Source: Catalinimonas niigatensis (GTDB lineage: Bacteria; Bacteroidota; Bacteroidia; Cytophagales; Cyclobacteriaceae). Taken from it: a stretch of DNA of 64,000 nucleotides. The stretch is from the NCBI RefSeq assembly GCF_030506285.1, contig NZ_CP119422.1, forward strand, positions 682,001 to 746,000. Reading direction: 5' to 3'. Below are positions 54,401 to 62,563 of this stretch, one piece after another. The position numbers and the translations under genes were made by a program. Under the pieces are notes generated by a model, which searched no databases, had not been told where the DNA came from, and saw only the letters and a list, made by a program, of their open reading frames with translations. The first letter of the stretch is position 1; each line of letters starts with the position of its first letter.

Positions 54401-55714
54401 ATGACAGAGTTTAACGCCTATATCGCAGTCATTGCAACATCGCTTATCATTATTTTATCTTATCTCTTTAATGTTATTGCCAAAAAAACCAATATTCCCA
54501 GCGTACTGCTGCTCATTATTCTGGGTATTGGCCTTAAGTGGGCTTCAGAATATTTTGGGATTGGTACAGGAAACTACCTGATAAACCTCTTGGAAATTTT
54601 GGGTATAGTAGGGCTTACCATGATTGTATTGGAGGCTGCTCTTGACCTGGAACTTACCAAAGATAAGTGGCCAATCATCTGGAAATCATTTTCCGTTGCC
54701 ATCATATCTTTGGTGCTAAGTAGTGTAGCTACTGCCTATGTCCTCCAGCACTTTTATATTGAGGATTTCTTTAGCGCTTACGTATATGCCATCCCCCTCT
54801 CTATCATGAGTAGTGCCATCGTACTACCCAGTGTGGGGGGACTGGATGAGCATAAAAAAGAATTCATGGTCTATGAAGCCACTTTTTCTGACATTCTTGG
54901 CATCATGCTTTTTTACTTTATCTTGGGCAATGTTGACACTACTGATACACATCTGATCGTTTGGGATGTGGTGAGTAACATATTAATTACCATCACTCTC
55001 TCGATAATCATCAGTTATGGTCTGGTACTGATCTTCCAAAAACTGAATACTCAGGTCAAGCTGTTTCTGCTCATCTCGGTACTTCTGCTACTGTATTCTA
55101 TCGGAAAGTTATTTCATCTTTCTTCGCTGATCATCATTCTGATCTTTGGATTGGTATTGAATAACCACCAACTGTTCTTTTTTGGACCGTTAAAAAAACT
55201 ACTTCACAATCCATCGGTAAATGGGATTTTGCACAATTTCCGATTGGTGACCATGGAGTCTGCTTTTGTGGTACGCACTTTTTTCTTTGTCATTTTCGGT
55301 ATGACCATCACGTTGGCTACTCTTTTTAATGTTGAAGTGGCTATTGTCAGCCTGATCGTTTTGGGAATCCTTTACGGACTGCGCTTTGCTTTGCTTAAAC
55401 TTTTTCTTAGAAAGGAAATCCTACCCCAGTTATTCATTGCACCCCGTGGGCTTATTACCATTCTGTTGTTTTTCTCCATCCCTCAAGAACTTCAGGTCAC
55501 TACCTTTAATACGGGCGTTTTGTTGTTTATCATTCTCATTACCAGTATTGCGATGACCCTGGCCCTGGTATTGAGCGGTAAGAAGATTGAACCTTATGAA
55601 GATTTTGCCAGTAATTACTGGCAGGAAGTGGATAAAGAAATTGACCGCATTGAGCCCTCAGACAAAAACCAAAGCGAAAAAGAAGCTGAAAAAAAGAAAA
55701 GGGAAATCATATAG
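54401..55714 (+). CDS. Cation:proton antiporter (CPA1 family)
   Basis: A 437-residue protein with about 12 membrane helices. CPA1-type features include SYLFNVIAKKTNIPSVLLLI near 20-39 and ATFSDILGIMLFYFILGNVD near 161-180, with the aspartate that binds Na+/H+ in this type of antiporter. It should exchange Na+ (or K+) for H+. ATG 54401 is preferred over TTG 54383. A terminator follows the stop. Confidence 0.92.
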   Translation: MTEFNAYIAVIATSLIIILSYLFNVIAKKTNIPSVLLLIILGIGLKWASEYFGIGTGNYLINLLEILGIVGLTMIVLEAALDLELTKDKWPIIWKSFSVAIISLVLSSVATAYVLQHFYIEDFFSAYVYAIPLSIMSSAIVLPSVGGLDEHKKEFMVYEATFSDILGIMLFYFILGNVDTTDTHLIVWDVVSNILITITLSIIISYGLVLIFQKLNTQVKLFLLISVLLLLYSIGKLFHLSSLIIILIFGLVLNNHQLFFFGPLKKLLHNPSVNGILHNFRLVTMESAFVVRTFFFVIFGMTITLATLFNVEVAIVSLIVLGILYGLRFALLKLFLRKEILPQLFIAPRGLITILLFFSIPQELQVTTFNTGVLLFIILITSIAMTLALVLSGKKIEPYEDFASNYWQEVDKEIDRIEPSDKNQSEKEAEKKKREII

Positions 55715-55780
55715 GGTATTTTACAATATCCTGATCCTCAATGTATTATTTTAAACATTTGCTATTATGGACTTGTTGAT

Positions 55781-55818
55781 AAAGAAACTGTCATAGTGCA
55801 GTTTCTTTATTTTTTTTC
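55781..55818 (+). terminator. Terminator of the antiporter gene
   Basis: A 10-bp stem, AAAGAAACTG and CAGTTTCTTT, with loop TCATAGTG, followed by a long T-run. Confidence 0.9.
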
Positions 55819-55840
55819 CAACAAAACCATTTTTATAGCT

Positions 55841-56113
55841 ATGAATAATCAACATTTGGAAAGACAAAAAAAAATGGAAGCCTTGTGGAAAGAACATGAG
55901 GCCAATGCGGTCACAGATGATGAGGGTAACTATGTGCGTTTGAAGGGTATAAATCTCTCTGATCATGGATTAGATACCCAGGACCCACGTACTCCGGGAA
56001 ATATGAGTCTATCCCCTACCTCTGATACACAGCACGAAAATTACTTTCTGAGAAGATATGACTCAGGGGATGTAAGGCTTTTCAGGAACAGGAATTACAA
56101 AAGAAATATATAA
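55841..56113 (+). CDS. 90-residue small protein, unknown function
   Basis: A 90-residue protein starting MNNQHLERQKKMEALWKEHE, with a polar N-terminal helix and a flexible C-terminus with many Asp, Asn and Arg. The start is ATG 55841; the frame opens upstream at 55796 through the antiporter terminator. No family is recognised. A strong terminator follows, so it is probably a real gene, independent of the antiporter. Confidence 0.65.
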   Translation: MNNQHLERQKKMEALWKEHEANAVTDDEGNYVRLKGINLSDHGLDTQDPRTPGNMSLSPTSDTQHENYFLRRYDSGDVRLFRNRNYKRNI

Positions 56114-56122
56114 CAACATTTG

Positions 56123-56147
56123 AGGGGCTGTGGCCCCTTTTTTATTT
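56123..56147 (+). terminator. Terminator of the 90-residue gene
   Basis: Stem AGGGGC and GCCCCT with loop TGTG, followed by a T-run. Confidence 0.85.
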
Positions 56148-56185
56148 TTTTACGCAAAAGAGTTTTCAATTATCCAAGAGATGCT

Positions 56186-56193
56186 TAGATTTG
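56186..56193 (+). promoter_or_regulatory. Putative -7 element of the tRNA-Arg promoter
   Basis: TAGATTTG, an exact TAnnTTTG match, ends 12 bp before the tRNA. The upstream element is only a weak TTT match at the right spacing. Confidence 0.5.
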
Positions 56194-56205
56194 CAACTCT
56201 AAAAC

Positions 56206-56279
<74 letters not shown>

Positions 56280-56290
56280 CATTGATAATT

Positions 56291-56329
56291 AGCCACTTAT
56301 GAGTTTTATCTTGTAAGTGGCTTTTTTTG
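56291..56329 (+). terminator. Terminator of tRNA-Arg
   Basis: Stem AGCCACTTA and TAAGTGGCT with a 14-nt loop, followed by a T-run. Confidence 0.85.
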
Positions 56330-56542
56330 TGTTACGTACATTTTTGCTTGTAATTTTCTTTATTTAAATCCAACCACAAGCACTATGAACCATTTTTATG
56401 GATTTTCAGTAAGAAGAAAACTCGACAATCCATTCAACTTCAGGAAATAGAAGAAGCTTATAATATCATTTCTGAAAAATTGAGAAATTAGATTTTTTCA
56501 TGAGTTTAGAAGAAAAGGCTATTTTAAGTTTAAAGATATATG
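56330..56542. other. Non-coding DNA after tRNA-Arg
   Basis: About 210 bp of AT-rich DNA. A short open frame ending around 56488 (FSKKKTRQSIQLQEIEEAYN) is not supported as a gene; it could be part of the same insertion debris. Confidence 0.4.
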
Positions 56543-56750
56543 CTATTCTCTTACATAATCAAGCCAGCTCTTGCGGTTATAATTTTCTATGAATTCAAAG
56601 ATCTCAGTACGGGTATCTTTTATGGTTAGACCTACTCCTCTTTCCAGAATCCTGTTTTGAACCTTCAATAAAAATATTCTGTAGAGGCACTATCTTAATC
56701 ATTACCTTTATTACTTGGTACTCATATTCTGATGACAGTCAATAACCTTG
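56543..56750 (-). pseudogene. IS3-family OrfB transposase relic
   Basis: Reading leftward the pieces of the C-terminal part of an IS3 OrfB appear in order but in different frames: QNMSTK, then KGND, stop, DSASTEYF (where intact copies have KGNCWDNAVAESFF with the catalytic Glu), then FKTGF, then TIKDTRTEIFEFIENYNRKS and LDYVRE. Stops and frameshifts make it dead. No terminal repeats or OrfA were found in the flanks. Confidence 0.7.
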
Positions 56751-57033
56751 TGAAACTTTAATAGCTAATCAGAATATAGGATTAGTCTGGAGGCACGGCG
56801 ATTTTAAGCTTTCGTTAGAAACGAGCAAAATAGTTTCCATATATTCTGTTGCTTGCCAGCCGACCATTGATTGGAGATTGGAAAACAAGCGATTCGGCAC
56901 AGCCTTGCCCTTAATAGTCAATCGCTTGTCTTTGAATCTCTATTTCTCGTCTGCACTTTTGGTTACATATAATACCATTATTAATATCCAGGTGCTGGCT
57001 GGAGGGAAACAAACCAATTTTAAATGATTACAA
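56751..57033. other. Non-coding DNA downstream of rseP
   Basis: About 280 bp with no gene. It has a 10-bp inverted repeat, ACAAGCGATT at 56885-56894 and its complement at 56930-56939, with a 35-nt spacer. The purpose is unknown; it is not a typical terminator. Confidence 0.4.
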
Positions 57034-58377
57034 TTAGAAAAATAACTTGAAAATATCATTAAAAATGGCAAATGTCATTAAGGATAGTAAGATTACCATT
57101 CCTACTTTTTGAGCACCTTCCAGGAATTTATCAGATGGTTTACGACCTGATACTATCTCATAAGTTAGAAAGGCTACATGTCCACCATCTAAAGCAGGTA
57201 TTGGCAGAAAGTTAGTAAATGCAAGCACCATGGATAACAAACCCGTCATGCGCCAGAAACGAACCCAATCCCAGGTACCTCCAAAAATTTGGGCAATTCC
57301 AATAGGCCCACTTATTGACTTGGAAGCAGATACTTCACCGCTGAAGATTTTGCCAATCCCTCTGATGGATACCCATACTATATTAAAAGCTTCTTCAGTA
57401 CCTTTTGGGATAGCCTGTGCAAAAGTATAATCTGTAAACCCTAAATCAACTAATTGTTTAGTATGAAATCCTAATGTACCATCTTCCTCTACCTCTGCGG
57501 TAAGAGTTTCAGCCTCATTGATGATCGGTTCGGCATCATTTTCAGGCTTCCTAACCACTTTTAAAGTAACTTCTTTACCAGAATTCTCCTTGAGAAAATA
57601 CTGAAGCTCGTCAAAGTAAGTTACAGATTGACCATTAACACTTACTATTTTATCTCCCGCCTGTAATCCGGCTTTCTCGGCATTACTTCCTTTGACTACA
57701 TCCAAAACTTCATAAGGAAACCTTGGGTCAATAAAGTTGGAAATTGATTCTTTGTCTGAAAGTTTATCCAGAAAACCCCGAGGAATTGGGACTTCTAATG
57801 TTTGACCATTTCTTTCGACTGTGTAATAACTACTGTCGCCTAAAAAGACTTCCGCGTCAACGAGATCGGAAAAGCTTTGGTAATCGTGACCGTTTACCTG
57901 AGTAATCTTATCTCCTGTCTCTAGCCCTATTTCCTTACCCAAATCATGAGCTACAATGCCATATTTTACCACTTCTTCCTTCGGCAGATAAGTATCTCCA
58001 AACTGATAGGTAAGAATAATAAATATGATAATCCCTGTAACTACATTAATGATAATCCCTCCCATCATTACTATAAGTCTTTGCCAGGCTGGCTTCGCTC
58101 TGAATTCCCATTCTTTAGGTTCTTCACTCAGCTTTTCTGTATCCAATGATTCATCAATCATACCAGATATCTTTACAAAACCTCCCAATGGGATAGCACC
58201 CAAATTATACTCGGTTTCACCAAATCTAAATCCAAAAACTTTGGGGGGAAAACCAATATAGTATTGCTCAACACGCATACCAAACATTTTGGCAGCGACC
58301 AAATGGCCTAGTTCATGCAATCCCACCAATATAGACAGGCCCAAAAGCAATTGGGCGGCCATTACTAATCCTTCCAT
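57034..58377 (-). CDS. rseP: RIP metalloprotease RseP (site-2 protease)
   Basis: A 447-residue zinc intramembrane protease. The HEXXH motif is in HELGHLVAAK near residues 21-30, and the second active-site block is NFLPIPALDGGH near 390-401. Two PDZ domains lie between, with signatures near 150-160 and 240-250. In E. coli it cleaves anti-sigma factor RseA and also clears signal peptides; in Bacteroidota the substrates are unknown. It follows dxr by 3 bp. Confidence 0.96.
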   Translation of the reverse strand: MEGLVMAAQLLLGLSILVGLHELGHLVAAKMFGMRVEQYYIGFPPKVFGFRFGETEYNLGAIPLGGFVKISGMIDESLDTEKLSEEPKEWEFRAKPAWQRLIVMMGGIIINVVTGIIIFIILTYQFGDTYLPKEEVVKYGIVAHDLGKEIGLETGDKITQVNGHDYQSFSDLVDAEVFLGDSSYYTVERNGQTLEVPIPRGFLDKLSDKESISNFIDPRFPYEVLDVVKGSNAEKAGLQAGDKIVSVNGQSVTYFDELQYFLKENSGKEVTLKVVRKPENDAEPIINEAETLTAEVEEDGTLGFHTKQLVDLGFTDYTFAQAIPKGTEEAFNIVWVSIRGIGKIFSGEVSASKSISGPIGIAQIFGGTWDWVRFWRMTGLLSMVLAFTNFLPIPALDGGHVAFLTYEIVSGRKPSDKFLEGAQKVGMVILLSLMTFAIFNDIFKLFF

Positions 58378-58380
58378 TAA

Positions 58381-59550
58381 TTATTTGATTAATTCTGTTG
58401 CTCTTATTCTTGTTAACTTATCTGTTTCTACGTAATCTTCATATTTGGGCTGCGCAATATAAGGAACTTGCGCCATACAATGAGCAACCATATCAGACAT
58501 GTCTAGAAAACCAATATTATCATTTAAAAATTCAGCCACAGCAATTTCGTTAGCTGCATTCAATATACAGGCCATGTTTCCTTTTTTATGCATCGCTTCA
58601 AAAGCAAGTGCCAGATTTTGGAAAGTTTTGGTATCAGCTTGCTCAAAGGTTAACGAAGGATAATCCAGGAAGTTGAAACGAGGAAAATCATTGGGTAATC
58701 GTTCCGGATAGCTTAAAGCAAACTGTATAGGCACCCGCATATCAGGAAGCCCCAACTGGGCTTTGATGGATGAATCCTCAAATTGTACCAATGAATGTAT
58801 GATGGACTGAGGATGTACTACCACTTCAATCTGCTCTGGTTTGAGTCCGAATAACCATTTGGCTTCTATTACTTCCAGTCCTTTATTCATCAGAGAAGCA
58901 GAATCAATGGTAACTTTGGCCCCCATATCCCAATTCGGATGCTTAAGTGCCTGAAGTTTAGTAACATTTCTTAAGAAATCTGTTTTTTTTCCACGAAATG
59001 GGCCTCCAGAAGCGGTAAGGATAATTTTTTCAATTGGATTATGAAATTCCCCAACCAAGCATTGGAATATGGCCGAATGCTCTGAATCTACCGGGTAAAT
59101 TGAAACTCCTTTTTTGGCAGCCAAGGAGGTTATTAATTCCCCAGCCACTACCAGCGTCTCTTTATTGGCAAGTGCGATTTGTTTACCGGCTTCAATGGCA
59201 TTAATGGTAGGTAAAAGCCCTGCATAGCCCACTGTGGCAGTAAGCACCAGATCTATGCTATCCATTTCTACTACCTGAGCTAAAGCTTTTTCTCCTGCAT
59301 AAACTTTGATCGGAAATTTCTCCAGTGCATCGCGTACATAAATGTACTTTCCCTCATCTACGATTACCACAGCATTAGGTTGAAATTGAATACTTTGCTG
59401 GATTAGCAGATCAGCATTACTGTGAGCAGTAAGCACTTCAACTACAAACTTATCATCATGAGCTTGTATTACTTCCAGAGCTTGTGTGCCAATAGAGCCG
59501 GTTGACCCAAGTATGGCTATATGCCGCTTTTCCTCAGCTTCCTTCCTCAT
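58381..59550 (-). CDS. dxr: 1-deoxy-D-xylulose-5-phosphate reductoisomerase
   Basis: A 389-residue Dxr of the MEP (non-mevalonate) isoprenoid pathway, which turns DXP into MEP with NADPH. The NADPH site AILGSTGSIGTQALEVIQAH is at the N-terminus, and the metal and substrate region PVDSEHSAIFQCL near 153, LTASGGPFRG near 178-187 and MNKGLEVIEAKWLF near 221-234 are present. Length is standard. It is 8 bp after the GH3 gene and 3 bp before rseP, so the three are cotranscribed. Confidence 0.97.
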   Translation of the reverse strand: MRKEAEEKRHIAILGSTGSIGTQALEVIQAHDDKFVVEVLTAHSNADLLIQQSIQFQPNAVVIVDEGKYIYVRDALEKFPIKVYAGEKALAQVVEMDSIDLVLTATVGYAGLLPTINAIEAGKQIALANKETLVVAGELITSLAAKKGVSIYPVDSEHSAIFQCLVGEFHNPIEKIILTASGGPFRGKKTDFLRNVTKLQALKHPNWDMGAKVTIDSASLMNKGLEVIEAKWLFGLKPEQIEVVVHPQSIIHSLVQFEDSSIKAQLGLPDMRVPIQFALSYPERLPNDFPRFNFLDYPSLTFEQADTKTFQNLALAFEAMHKKGNMACILNAANEIAVAEFLNDNIGFLDMSDMVAHCMAQVPYIAQPKYEDYVETDKLTRIRATELIK

Positions 59551-59558
59551 GAAACGGT

Positions 59559-61058
59559 TTATTTAATCGCAAAATCTATAAGTAAATCAGCAATCTTACG
59601 GTCATTAGCCAGTCGGGGTACCTTATTTTGTCCTCCTAATTTTCCCTGGCTTTTCATATAATCTCTGAAGGCATTATTCTGCAAAGGTATAATTTTCAAA
59701 TTTCTCAAAATGTTGCCGGAAATCAGGTCATCATAGTAAGAATTCAAATTTTGTAAATGTAAATTTACTTCTTTTTCAAAGCCTTCCAAATCATGAGGAG
59801 TTTGAGAAAATTCTACAAACCACTCGTGTAGGGGTAAGCCACTTTCAGGATTTACCTGGGGTGCTACAGTAAATTCTACTATTTCTGTTTCAGGATATTT
59901 TTCACAAGTCAAACGCATGGCTTTTTCCACTTCTTCACCAATCACATGCTCACCAAATGCAGAAATAAAATGTTTGATTCTACCCGTCACCAGTAAACGG
60001 TGTGGATATTTGGAAACGAATTTTACTGTATCTCCAATTGAATATCCCCACAAACCAGCATTGCTGTTAATGATTAAAGCATAGTTAACGCCAATTTCTA
60101 CTTGATGGATACTAAGGCGGGTAGGGTTATCATTGTGGAACTCATCAGCAGGTATAAATTCAAAAAAGATGCCGCTATTTAGCAGCAGTAGTAATCCTTC
60201 CGTTGCCTGAGAATCCTGATAGGCAATAAAACCTTCTGAAGCAGGATAGGTTTCTATGGAATCTACCGGTCTACCGATGGATTCAAATATTTTTTTGCGA
60301 TAAGGTGCAAAATTTACGCCTCCGTATACAAATACAGAAAAGTTTGGAAAGACCTCTCCTACTCTTTTTCCAGTTCGTTCCATAATCCACTCAAAATACA
60401 TCTGCACCCAGGGTGGGATGCCAGAGATCAGCGTCATGTCCTGCGTGATGGTTTCATCTACTATCTTATCCAACTTGTCTTCCCAGTCTTCTATACAATT
60501 GGTGGTATAAGAAGGCAATTGATTAGTTCTTAAATAACCTGGCACATGATGGTTGACCAAACCGGACAAACGTCCGGTAGCTATTCCTGCTTTTTGATCC
60601 AACACGGGGCTTCCCGATAAAAATATCAGCTTTCCATCTAAAAATTTTGATTGTCCTGTTTCGTGAACATAGCTTAGCAAGGCATCTCTTGCTGAATTGA
60701 TGTGGTTGGGAATAGATTCTTTGGTAATAGGAATGTATTTAGTACCGGAAGTAGTCCCGGAGGTTTTGGCAAAGTAAGCAGGTTTTCCCTTCCAAAGTAC
60801 ATCAAGCTCTCCTTTCAGAATTTTTTGAATGTACGGAGCTAATGCTTCATAATCTCTGATAGGAACAGCCTCTTTAAAATCTTCATAGGTCCGTATGTCT
60901 TTAAAATGATGGTCCTTTCCAAACTGCGTATGTTTGCCATGCTCAATCAGATAAAGCAGCATTTTTTCCTGTGACTTTTCTGGCTGCATACTCCATGCCT
61001 GTTGCTTTTTGGCAACATATGCCGCTAGCGGCTTACTCAATATTGATCTTATTCCCAT
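59559..61058 (-). CDS. GH3-family acyl-adenylating protein
   Basis: A 499-residue protein similar to the plant GH3 (auxin-responsive) family of acyl-adenylases and amido synthetases. Motifs are FAKTSGTTSGTKYIPITKES near 107-126 (motif I), VYGGVNFAPYRKKIF near 248 (motif II area), and VTGRIKHFISAFGEHVIGEE near 353-372. Plant enzymes conjugate amino acids to hormones; bacterial homologues are little studied and the substrate here is not known. It is the first gene of a GH3-dxr-rseP cluster. Confidence 0.88.
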   Translation of the reverse strand: MGIRSILSKPLAAYVAKKQQAWSMQPEKSQEKMLLYLIEHGKHTQFGKDHHFKDIRTYEDFKEAVPIRDYEALAPYIQKILKGELDVLWKGKPAYFAKTSGTTSGTKYIPITKESIPNHINSARDALLSYVHETGQSKFLDGKLIFLSGSPVLDQKAGIATGRLSGLVNHHVPGYLRTNQLPSYTTNCIEDWEDKLDKIVDETITQDMTLISGIPPWVQMYFEWIMERTGKRVGEVFPNFSVFVYGGVNFAPYRKKIFESIGRPVDSIETYPASEGFIAYQDSQATEGLLLLLNSGIFFEFIPADEFHNDNPTRLSIHQVEIGVNYALIINSNAGLWGYSIGDTVKFVSKYPHRLLVTGRIKHFISAFGEHVIGEEVEKAMRLTCEKYPETEIVEFTVAPQVNPESGLPLHEWFVEFSQTPHDLEGFEKEVNLHLQNLNSYYDDLISGNILRNLKIIPLQNNAFRDYMKSQGKLGGQNKVPRLANDRKIADLLIDFAIK

Positions 61059-61070
61059 AATTCACATCAT

Positions 61071-61093
61071 AAAAAAAGCCCTGTACAGGGCTT
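61071..61093 (-). terminator. Terminator of rplT
   Basis: Stem AAGCCCT and AGGGCTT with a GTAC loop. Leftward it runs into a T-stretch. It ends the thrS-infC-rpmI-rplT operon just before the GH3 start codon. Confidence 0.85.
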
Positions 61094-61121
61094 AATAACT
61101 CTAAATAAATACAATAGTTAT

Positions 61122-61466
61122 TTATTTTACTTTATCTACAATGGCCTTAAAAGCCTCGGGTTCATTCATGGCTAAATCTGCCAACACTTTACGGTTCAGG
61201 TCAAGACCTTGTGTTTTAAGAGCTCCCATAAACTGAGAATAAGATAATCCATACGCTCTTACACCAGCGTTAATTCTTTGAATCCACAGTTGACGTATCT
61301 CTCTTTTCTTAGCTTTACGGTCACGATAAGCATAAACTCCTGCTTTATCTACTGCATTTTTAGCTACTGTCCAAACATTACTTCTGCGTCCCCAATAGCC
61401 TTTGGCCTGCTTTAGGACTTTTTTTCTTCTCGCTCTTGAAGCGACATGATTGACTGATCTTGGCAT
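61122..61466 (-). CDS. rplT: 50S ribosomal protein L20
   Basis: A 114-residue L20, complete. The start [20 protein letters not shown] and the central [16 protein letters not shown] segment ([20 protein letters not shown] near 57-76) are diagnostic. It binds 23S rRNA early in large-subunit assembly and in some bacteria represses its own operon. It is the last gene of the thrS operon. Confidence 0.98.
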   Translation of the reverse strand: MPRSVNHVASRARRKKVLKQAKGYWGRRSNVWTVAKNAVDKAGVYAYRDRKAKKREIRQLWIQRINAGVRAYGLSYSQFMGALKTQGLDLNRKVLADLAMNEPEAFKAIVDKVK

Positions 61467-61532
61467 TTTTAAATAAACGTTTTTGAGATAAGGTGGCTAT
61501 ATAGCACTTGCAACCCAACCTCTGGTGAACAA

Positions 61533-61550
61533 AAAAACCTAAGGGTTTTT
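61533..61550 (-). promoter_or_regulatory. Hairpin between rpmI and rplT
   Basis: A 7-bp A/T-rich stem, AAAAACC and GGTTTTT, with loop TAAG, in the 85-nt gap. It looks like a weak terminator or attenuator in either orientation; a regulatory role is only inferred. Confidence 0.4.
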
Positions 61551-61551
61551 C

Positions 61552-61746
61552 TTAAATGTGAAGCATATCTTTTACACGAGATACATCTGTTTTGTGTACA
61601 AGAGCGATATGCGTCAAATTACGCTTACGCTTCGTAGACTTTTTTGTCAGAATGTGACTCTTAAAAGCATGCTTGCGTTTGATTTTTCCGGTTCCAGTCA
61701 GTTTGAATCTCTTCTTGGCACCTGACTTGGTTTTCACTTTCGGCAT
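61552..61746 (-). CDS. rpmI: 50S ribosomal protein L35
   Basis: A 64-residue L35, complete ([20 protein letters not shown] at the N-terminus; [20 protein letters not shown] type end). It is in the standard infC-rpmI-rplT order. It is a structural protein of the large ribosomal subunit. Confidence 0.97.
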   Translation of the reverse strand: MPKVKTKSGAKKRFKLTGTGKIKRKHAFKSHILTKKSTKRKRNLTHIALVHKTDVSRVKDMLHI

Positions 61747-61791
61747 CTTTTCTAATTTATATATATAACAATTGAAAACGTTTTGAGAATA

Positions 61792-62355
61792 TTAGCTTTT
61801 AGCTTTCTGACTCTGGGCTTTAGGAGCAAGCATTACTGTCATGCGCTTACCTACAAGCTTAGGCAGTTCTTCTACCTTACCCAGTTCTTCCAATTCCTGG
61901 GCAAACTTAAGGAGCAACATCTCGCCTCTCTCTTTAAAAACAATCGTACGGCCTACAAAATGTACGTAGGCTTTAACTTTTGCCCCTTCTTTAAGAAAAC
62001 CTTTCGCATGATTAAGCTTAAACTGAAAATCATGATCGTCGGTATTGGGTCCAAAGCGGATTTCTTTAACCACTGTTTTCTGTGACTTTTGCTTGATCTC
62101 TTTTTGCTTCTTCTTCTGTTCATATTTGAACTTAGAATAGTCAATGATCTTGCAAACGGGTGGGTCTGCTTTTGGTGAAATTTCTACAAGATCTAGATTT
62201 TGCTCACGAGCCAATCTTCTGGCCTCATCAATATCATGGATCTCATTATCAGCGTTTTCACCAACAATCCGGACAAACTGTGTCCTAATTTTTTCGTTAA
62301 TTCTATAGGGCTCTTCGGTCCTTCTGACGAATCCTTTTTTCTTAAATTTGCTAAT
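61792..62355 (-). CDS. infC: Translation initiation factor IF-3, AUU start codon
   Basis: A 187-residue IF-3, beginning at ATT 62355-62353. The N-terminal domain ([20 protein letters not shown]) and linker ([16 protein letters not shown]) lead to the C-terminal domain ([20 protein letters not shown]). The start is deduced because a TAG stop lies two codons upstream in the same frame, no ATG, GTG or TTG occurs before residue 48 (TTG 62214, which would cut off the N-domain), and a perfect Shine-Dalgarno sequence sits 5 nt before the ATT. IF-3 binds the 30S subunit, keeps subunits apart and rejects wrong starts; AUU starts in other bacteria let it control its own level. Confidence 0.94.
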   Translation of the reverse strand: MSKFKKKGFVRRTEEPYRINEKIRTQFVRIVGENADNEIHDIDEARRLAREQNLDLVEISPKADPPVCKIIDYSKFKYEQKKKQKEIKQKSQKTVVKEIRFGPNTDDHDFQFKLNHAKGFLKEGAKVKAYVHFVGRTIVFKERGEMLLLKFAQELEELGKVEELPKLVGKRMTVMLAPKAQSQKAKS

Positions 62356-62360
62356 TTTCT

Positions 62361-62369
62361 ACCTCCTTT
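62361..62369 (-). promoter_or_regulatory. Strong Shine-Dalgarno sequence of infC
   Basis: AAAGGAGGT on the minus strand, 5 nt before the AUU start. Such a perfect site is unusual in this phylum, where most genes lack one. It decides the infC start. Confidence 0.9.
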
Positions 62370-62413
62370 TGTTCGTTAAAAATTTATTTCATACCCTATA
62401 TCTGCCCCACAAT

Positions 62414-62428
62414 AGCTGCAATGCAGCT
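62414..62428 (-). promoter_or_regulatory. Hairpin in the thrS-infC gap
   Basis: A 6-bp perfect stem AGCTGC and GCAGCT with a 3-nt loop, in the 208-bp stretch between thrS and infC. It is not followed by a T-run leftward, so it is not a simple terminator. A leader or attenuation role is possible. Confidence 0.35.
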
Positions 62429-62563
62429 GTCTTTTAATAATAGCACAAATATCTAGTAATATTTACTATAATCAAAAAGCATTATCTATAAAATAATACA
62501 AAAAAACGGGAATAAAGTTTCAGATACACTGTTTAATGAGCAGCTTCTGGGGTCAATTGAAAC

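Noticed and set aside
61024..61035. Palindrome GCCGCTAGCGGC near the GH3 start
   Set aside because: It lies inside the coding sequence of the GH3 gene and reads as ordinary codons.
61792..62214. IF-3 starting at TTG 62214
   Set aside because: It would lose the whole N-terminal domain start, while homology continues 47 codons upstream to an SD-preceded ATT.
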